Assembly: GCA_020632875.1 (NCBI GenBank)
Contig: JACKET010000005.1
Location: 248,001-312,000, forward strand
DNA from: Alphaproteobacteria bacterium
GTDB taxonomy: Bacteria > Myxococcota_A > UBA796 > GCA-2862545
Direction: 5' to 3'
Length of the DNA: 64,000 nucleotides
Notes under the pieces: model-generated
What the model was told of the DNA's origin: nothing
The model's input: the letters and a program-made list of their open reading frames with translations, nothing else
Database searches by the model: none
Shown: one piece after another, positions 62,921 to 64,000 of the stretch
How positions within the stretch are numbered: position 1 is the first letter of the stretch
How the letters are laid out: every line of letters starts with the position of its first letter
Position numbers and translations under genes: made by a program

Positions 62921-64000
62921 GCGAGAACCGCGAGATCCCCACCGCACGCCGGCTCACCGAGCGGTACTGCCCGAACACGGGCGCCCCGCTGCGGGTCGGC
63001 AAGGTGTGGCCGCCCCGGCTCGTCGTCCACGACGTGTGCGCGAAGGGGATGCGCAAGGTCAACGAGGCCATCGCGAGCGTCTACGTGCGCCACGAGCTGC
63101 GGCGGCCCGTCGAGGTCCTGGTGAAGCCCGGCAACGCTCCGGCGCACGACCCGGCCGGCCAGCCGATCCCGGGCCTCACGATCGGGCGTTCGGCGCGGAT
63201 GATCGACAAGGCGGGGGAGTGGGCCCTGCTCCCGATCACCCTCCAGTGGACCCCGGAGCTGCAGACGCGGCTCCTCGGGCTCCCCTGGGTGCGCAAGGAG
63301 CTCATCATCGAGCTCAAGGACGGCGGCGTCACGCGCTCGTTCCAGTGGTACGCCTACCTCACGCCCGACCCGCCGCAGCTCCCGCGGCACGCGAGCCTCT
63401 ACGACGACCACCCGCACTACCGCTGGGTCACGCACCAGGGCGAGCCGCTCCGCATCGAGGGCGTCAGCGAGCGCTGGATCGAGCTGCCGGCGCCGATGTC
63501 GAGCCCCGCGCTCACCCCGGCCTGCTGGGTGCAGGCGCGCCGCCTCGCCGAGGGTCCGCCGGGCCCGTCGACGCTCGACATCCTCCCCGTGTTCCCGCTC
63601 GAGCCGGCCGTGCCGAGCGGACTCGAGGTCGCCGGCTGGAACGGCGCGCTGGGCGGGCACGATCGGCGTCCGATGCTGCTGCCGCTCGGCGTGCGCAGCC
63701 ACGAGGGGCGGGGAGGGGTGTGGTCCGCCGAGCTCGAGTACTGGGACACGCCGCTCGAGGGGCAGTCGGGGCCCCTTCAGCACACCGAGGCCACCGCCCT
63801 CGAGAAGCCCACCGCCTGCGTCTGGCCCCGCGTGCTCGCGGCCGACGCGAGCCCCGTCGAGCTGTGGCAGCTCCGCAAGCCGACCGAGAAGGGCCGGGAC
63901 GTGAAGCTCAACATCCGGGTGCGGCTGCCGGACGACGCCGAGCCCATCCAGGTCACGCGGGCCGACATCCGCCTCGGAGGCCAGAAGATCGGCACGTGGC
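62917..64000 (+). CDS. Unrecognised protein, gene 9 of the GH57 operon (3' truncated by window)
   Basis: ATG at 62917 in the four-base overlap with gene 8; open to the window end with 361 residues visible. Seen: a Cys motif ERYCPNTGAPLRVG near the N-terminus, PPRLVVHDVCAKGMRKVNEA, and beta-rich segments (RKELIIELKDGGVTRSFQWY, VKLNIRVRLPDDAEPIQVTR) that look like repeated beta-sandwich domains. No signal peptide. Unrecognised. The continuous overlap shows it belongs to the same transcript and that the operon extends beyond the window. Confidence 0.8.
   Translation, partial: MSENREIPTARRLTERYCPNTGAPLRVGKVWPPRLVVHDVCAKGMRKVNEAIASVYVRHELRRPVEVLVKPGNAPAHDPAGQPIPGLTIGRSARMIDKAGEWALLPITLQWTPELQTRLLGLPWVRKELIIELKDGGVTRSFQWYAYLTPDPPQLPRHASLYDDHPHYRWVTHQGEPLRIEGVSERWIELPAPMSSPALTPACWVQARRLAEGPPGPSTLDILPVFPLEPAVPSGLEVAGWNGALGGHDRRPMLLPLGVRSHEGRGGVWSAELEYWDTPLEGQSGPLQHTEATALEKPTACVWPRVLAADASPVELWQLRKPTEKGRDVKLNIRVRLPDDAEPIQVTRADIRLGGQKIGTW

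Overview
The window is a high-GC (roughly 70 percent G+C), densely packed bacterial chromosome segment. It looks like an uncultured member of the Myxococcota or former Deltaproteobacteria. Supporting traits are many lipoproteins and single-pass membrane proteins of unknown function, Ser/Thr kinase-like, PP2C and FHA signalling proteins, a Cys/Asp-rich MopE-type repeat protein with a Myxo-CTERM-like tail, and a deltaproteobacterial-type short RdgC-like gene with a partner gene. No phage, plasmid, CRISPR or defence island was recognised. The only mobile element is a decayed IS21-family insertion.

Layout. 1-5 kb: the 3' end of accD, folC, a 1.2 kb block of non-coding repeats, holB with a small basic-protein gene, and a lipoprotein gene. 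5-11.5 kb: dam next to inverted hexanucleotide arrays, a G-tract and an AT-rich spacer, a thiolase, sppA, and a caspase-fold protein lacking its catalytic Cys. 11.6-17.9 kb: a co-directional run with a membrane-tethered subtilase, a small protein, a family III CoA-transferase, an IF2N/coiled-coil protein, a tandem Sm/Hfq-like protein and a two-gene RdgC-like pair, followed by tRNA-Arg(CCG). 18-28 kb: a metallo-beta-lactamase-fold hydrolase, a membrane protein, a VWA protein, a PP2C phosphatase, gamma-glutamyltransferase and the MopE-like protein. 28-37 kb: class I fumarase, a LysC-LysA fusion, a Ser/Thr kinase, thioredoxin, a DUF1499 lipoprotein and an M16-like lipoprotein without the zinc motif.

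37-41 kb is the accessory patch. It holds copies of a dispersed intergenic repeat, one of which is split by an IS21-family element (37686-40252) with a GAGCG target duplication, and a 265 bp heptanucleotide array. 41-49 kb: two divergent membrane glycosyltransferases of the GT-C type, a 1553-residue pseudokinase/TPR/FHA scaffold, and a membrane protein that combines a sigma-region-4-like helix-turn-helix with an anti-sigma-like zinc motif. 49-51 kb: a lipoprotein with an Asp-rich linker.

50.8 kb to the end is one tightly coupled operon of at least nine genes: an acetyltransferase-like protein, three different GH57 proteins (an amylase-like enzyme, a 4-alpha-glucanotransferase-like protein whose nucleophile is replaced by His, and a branching enzyme), a GalT-like nucleotidyltransferase, and four unrecognised proteins, the last running off the window. 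The first half points to synthesis or remodelling of an alpha-glucan. The four unknown proteins, including one with two C-terminal membrane segments, are the best candidates for something undescribed. All assignments come from reading motifs by eye; no database search was run.
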